In this document: piece after piece, positions 61,080 to 63,248 of the stretch
Numbering within the stretch: position 1 is the stretch's first letter
Layout: each line of letters opens with the position of its first letter
From: Spirochaetales bacterium
Lineage (GTDB): Bacteria > Spirochaetota > Leptospiria > Leptospirales > Leptonemataceae
Direction of reading: 5' to 3'
Assembly: GCA_024233935.1 (NCBI GenBank)
Contig: JACKOY010000024.1
Span: 1-63,248, forward strand
DNA: 63,248 bases
The notes under the pieces: model-generated
Databases searched by the model: none
The model's input: only the letters and a program-made list of their open reading frames with translations
What the model was told of the DNA's origin: nothing
Translations under genes and position numbers: made by a program

Positions 61080-62204
61080 ATGCTCTGGGAAATCCTCTGG
61101 CGAAATAAGAACACCTTCAGTTTGGGGTTCACTCTGTCCTTCTCACTGCTGTGTATTCTGTGGCAGAGCAATCCCTTTGCCCAGGGCATGGCCTACTTCG
61201 GGAAGATGGCCGATCGTGTCAGCGGGGCGCTGAATTCCGGCCTGCGACTGACGGGTACGCTCTGGGTCGAAATCGATGAGTACCGGCGCGTAAAAGAGCA
61301 GCTGGACGCCGCCCAAAGGCGACTCGAAGAATACCGGCTCGAAAAAGATAAATTTGATCTGTTGCGCCTGGAAAACGAGCAATTGCGCCAGGCTCTGGAT
61401 TTTCCGCCCCCCGTGGACTACCCGGTCATGCGAGCCCAGGTGCTCGGTGTGCGGCTGAACTCCATCAGTCCACGCATCATCATTGGCCGCGGTGCGGCCG
61501 ATGGCGTGGAACCGCTCATGCCCGTACTCGCCCGATCCCACGACACGGACCAGCATCTGATTCGTTGCGTGGTCGGCATTGTCGTGGCCGTCGATACCAA
61601 CTCGTCCATTGTGCAACCCCTGACCCATCCCGAATTCCGCATGGGGGTGCGCGTCCGGGACTCCGGTGAGTGGGCGATCCTGAGCGGCAACTCCGGGCGG
61701 CCAACCCAGGCCCTGCTTACGTTTCTTACCTCCAATTTCGAGCCCGGCCGGGCGGTGCTCTCGCCGGCCAGCGGCGAGCTGGAACGGGGCAATGCGATCT
61801 ATACCAGCGGAGAAGGCGGCATCTTTCCGCCCGGCATTCCCGTGGGGCTGGTGGTGGAAGAAGGCGGGCGACTGGAAGATTTTCGCACGGCCTATGTGCG
61901 ACCCTTTGCGCCCCTGTCCAATCTGGATGCCGTAATGGTGGTCATGAAACGACCGGCAGCGTGGCGCGATCAATGGAATCGCCAGGCCCGCTTCGACGAA
62001 CACCTGGAAACCGAATTCGGGCCACCCCAGTACCCGGAGGCGTTGCGCAGGCCCGAGCCGCCTCGACGAAATAGCCCCACACGAACGACCGAAACGCGGC
62101 CGGAGCAGACGCCGGAAAACCAGCAACGCACCGAACCCGGCCAGACTCAAACCGACGATCGTCGTCGCATCATCAACGAAAACCTGCCCGGAGCGCAACC
62201 CTGA
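61080..62204 (+). CDS. mreC: Rod shape-determining protein MreC
   Basis: The 374-residue protein has an N-terminal membrane helix (GFTLSFSLLCILWQ), a coiled coil (QLDAAQRRLEEYRLEKDKFD) and the MreC beta domain (IIIGRGAADGVEPLMPVL, GNAIYTSGEGGIFPPGIPVG). The C-terminal 60 residues form a Pro/Thr/Gln-rich tail beyond the usual end. Its stop overlaps the mreD start. It bridges MreB to PBP2. Confidence 0.92.
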   Translation: MLWEILWRNKNTFSLGFTLSFSLLCILWQSNPFAQGMAYFGKMADRVSGALNSGLRLTGTLWVEIDEYRRVKEQLDAAQRRLEEYRLEKDKFDLLRLENEQLRQALDFPPPVDYPVMRAQVLGVRLNSISPRIIIGRGAADGVEPLMPVLARSHDTDQHLIRCVVGIVVAVDTNSSIVQPLTHPEFRMGVRVRDSGEWAILSGNSGRPTQALLTFLTSNFEPGRAVLSPASGELERGNAIYTSGEGGIFPPGIPVGLVVEEGGRLEDFRTAYVRPFAPLSNLDAVMVVMKRPAAWRDQWNRQARFDEHLETEFGPPQYPEALRRPEPPRRNSPTRTTETRPEQTPENQQRTEPGQTQTDDRRRIINENLPGAQP

Positions 62205-62731
62205 TGTTTCTTGAGATCAGCGTGGTCACGCTCGGTATGATGGTCTCTTACTTCTTGACCGAGATCCAGTTACTCAAACTGAACTTTGACTTTCTCGACA
62301 CCGGGGTCGTGCACCCCGACTTTCTTTTGATCTTTCTGATCTTCTTTGCGCTTTATCGGGGCGAGCTGGTCGGCATCTGGGTCGGATTTTTCGCAGGCCT
62401 GTTGATGGACGGCACGCTCTGGCGCATCAGCGAAGGCGGGAACTATGTGTCGGTCATTGGAGTACACGCGTCCATATACAGTCTGGCGGGCTTCATACTG
62501 GGCAAAATGAACCGGATCTTCGACCGCTACCGCCTGGCTCCTTTGTTTGTGTTGGTCCTGGGGACGGGCATCGTCGTTCGTTTTCTGGCCTGGACGATGG
62601 CGGGTATATTCCTGGAATTCAATCGATCCCACGCCATCGTTGTGCCGGCGCTCTACACGGCAGTGCTGGCGCCCATCTGGTTTGCGCTTTTAAGCTGGGT
62701 GTATCGCATCCAGCCCGGGGAGGTTCCATGA
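62204..62731 (+). CDS. mreD: Rod shape-determining protein MreD
   Basis: The 175-residue protein has about five membrane helices: HPDFLLIFLIFFALYRGELV, GIWVGFFAGLLMDG and FVLVLGTGIVVRFLAWTMAG. The phrase RGELVGIWVGFFAGLLMD is the usual MreD signature. It overlaps mreC and mrdA by one and four bases, so all are coupled. Confidence 0.9.
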   Translation: MFLEISVVTLGMMVSYFLTEIQLLKLNFDFLDTGVVHPDFLLIFLIFFALYRGELVGIWVGFFAGLLMDGTLWRISEGGNYVSVIGVHASIYSLAGFILGKMNRIFDRYRLAPLFVLVLGTGIVVRFLAWTMAGIFLEFNRSHAIVVPALYTAVLAPIWFALLSWVYRIQPGEVP

Positions 62732-63248
62732 GTCGGTCCCTGTTCGAGTATCGCCTGGAGAAGAGATTTCACCAGCGCATCTATATTTTTACGGGGCTGA
62801 TCTTCAGCGTGGCCCTGGTGCTCTGCTTCCAGCTCGGCAATCTCCAGCTGGTTCAGGGTTTCGATAATATGGTGCTGGCGCGTAAGTTCGTGAACCGCCA
62901 GGAATTCACAGTCGCGCCCCGCGGCTTGATGTACGATCGCAACTACGCACCGGGCGCAACGCCCCTGGTCGATAACATCCGCTTCATCGACTATGTGATC
63001 TACCCCACACGTTTTCCGGACCGGGATACCGCCGTGGCTTATGTGCGGCGCTTTTCTGGCGTGATGGGCCGACCGTTCGAGGAGTTTGCCGACGACCTGA
63101 CCGAAGAAAACTGGAGCCAGCTCCGACGGCGAAACGGGGCCATCACACTCATGACCCGCATGACCCGCCGGGAACAAGAACGGCTGGCCGAGTTCCACAT
63201 CAGCGATTCCTACGGAGAATTCGTCCCGAATCACCTGCGCTACTATTC
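62728..63248 (+). CDS. mrdA: Penicillin-binding protein 2 (MrdA), cut by window end
   Basis: The first 173 residues are present. A short basic N-terminus and a membrane helix (IYIFTGLIFSVALVLCFQLG) are followed by FVNRQEFTVAPRGLMYDRNY, the class-B PBP PxRGxIxDRN motif, then the pedestal domain. The transpeptidase Ser site lies beyond the window. Its ATG overlaps the mreD stop. It makes cross-links for the elongation machinery. Confidence 0.9.
   Translation, partial: MSRSLFEYRLEKRFHQRIYIFTGLIFSVALVLCFQLGNLQLVQGFDNMVLARKFVNRQEFTVAPRGLMYDRNYAPGATPLVDNIRFIDYVIYPTRFPDRDTAVAYVRRFSGVMGRPFEEFADDLTEENWSQLRRRNGAITLMTRMTRREQERLAEFHISDSYGEFVPNHLRYY

Overview
The window reads as chromosomal DNA of a GC-rich member of the Leptospirales (Spirochaetota). 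I infer this from a very large secreted-protein family I associate with Leptospira (the TIGR04388-type long proteins, recognised from memory), a PilZ-type protein resembling the Leptospira DUF1577 group, many Cys-lipidated proteins, an rplU-prp-rpmA cluster and an mreBCD-PBP2 cluster. No rRNA, tRNA, CRISPR array, transposase or replication origin was found.

Region 1 (1-8850) is a polymorphic-toxin island, mostly on the minus strand. It holds a 5'-truncated long protein (1-2595), a RelE/ParE toxin with an addiction-module antitoxin, a HEAT-like putative immunity gene, and a decayed second copy of the long protein. A matrixin-type lipoprotein follows, then a Hint scrap, a complete but headless toxin tip (Hint, LysM, DddA-like cytidine deaminase) with its Imm1 immunity gene, and scraps of other genes. 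The tip-immunity pair lies between two direct repeats, each containing a multi-hairpin element.

Region 2 (8850-37956) is ordinary metabolism and envelope biology. It contains a lipase-like hydrolase, lipid desaturase/hydroxylase enzymes and cyclopropane synthase, a DsbD-like reductase, an MntA-HepT toxin-antitoxin pair, NadC, and a biotin carboxylase. It also contains a polysaccharide deacetylase, a sodium symporter with a 50-residue companion, MltG, L13-S9 and a glutathionyl-hydroquinone reductase-like protein.

Region 3 (37957-42480) is a second accessory island, all minus strand. Three paralogous two-helix membrane proteins with a PH-like tail are interleaved with small proteins, a seven-helix membrane protein and a headless repeat-protein fragment. 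It looks like an immunity or orphan-module array.

Region 4 (42498-63248) is core again: isoaspartyl peptidase, L27-Prp-L21, a frameshifted DUF1223 gene, a long proline/glutamate-rich membrane protein, an RNA m5U methyltransferase, a metallo-hydrolase and an aminotransferase. A phosphohexomutase, STAS, PilZ-like and CheX-like proteins, a PpiD/SurA-like anchor and mreB-mreC-mreD-mrdA (cut by the window end) complete it.

Four copies of a multi-hairpin element (two in the toxin island, one at 46.3 kb, one at 50.1 kb) keep stem pairing and apical loops while the stem sequences differ. Family names rest on reading the protein sequence; no database search was run.
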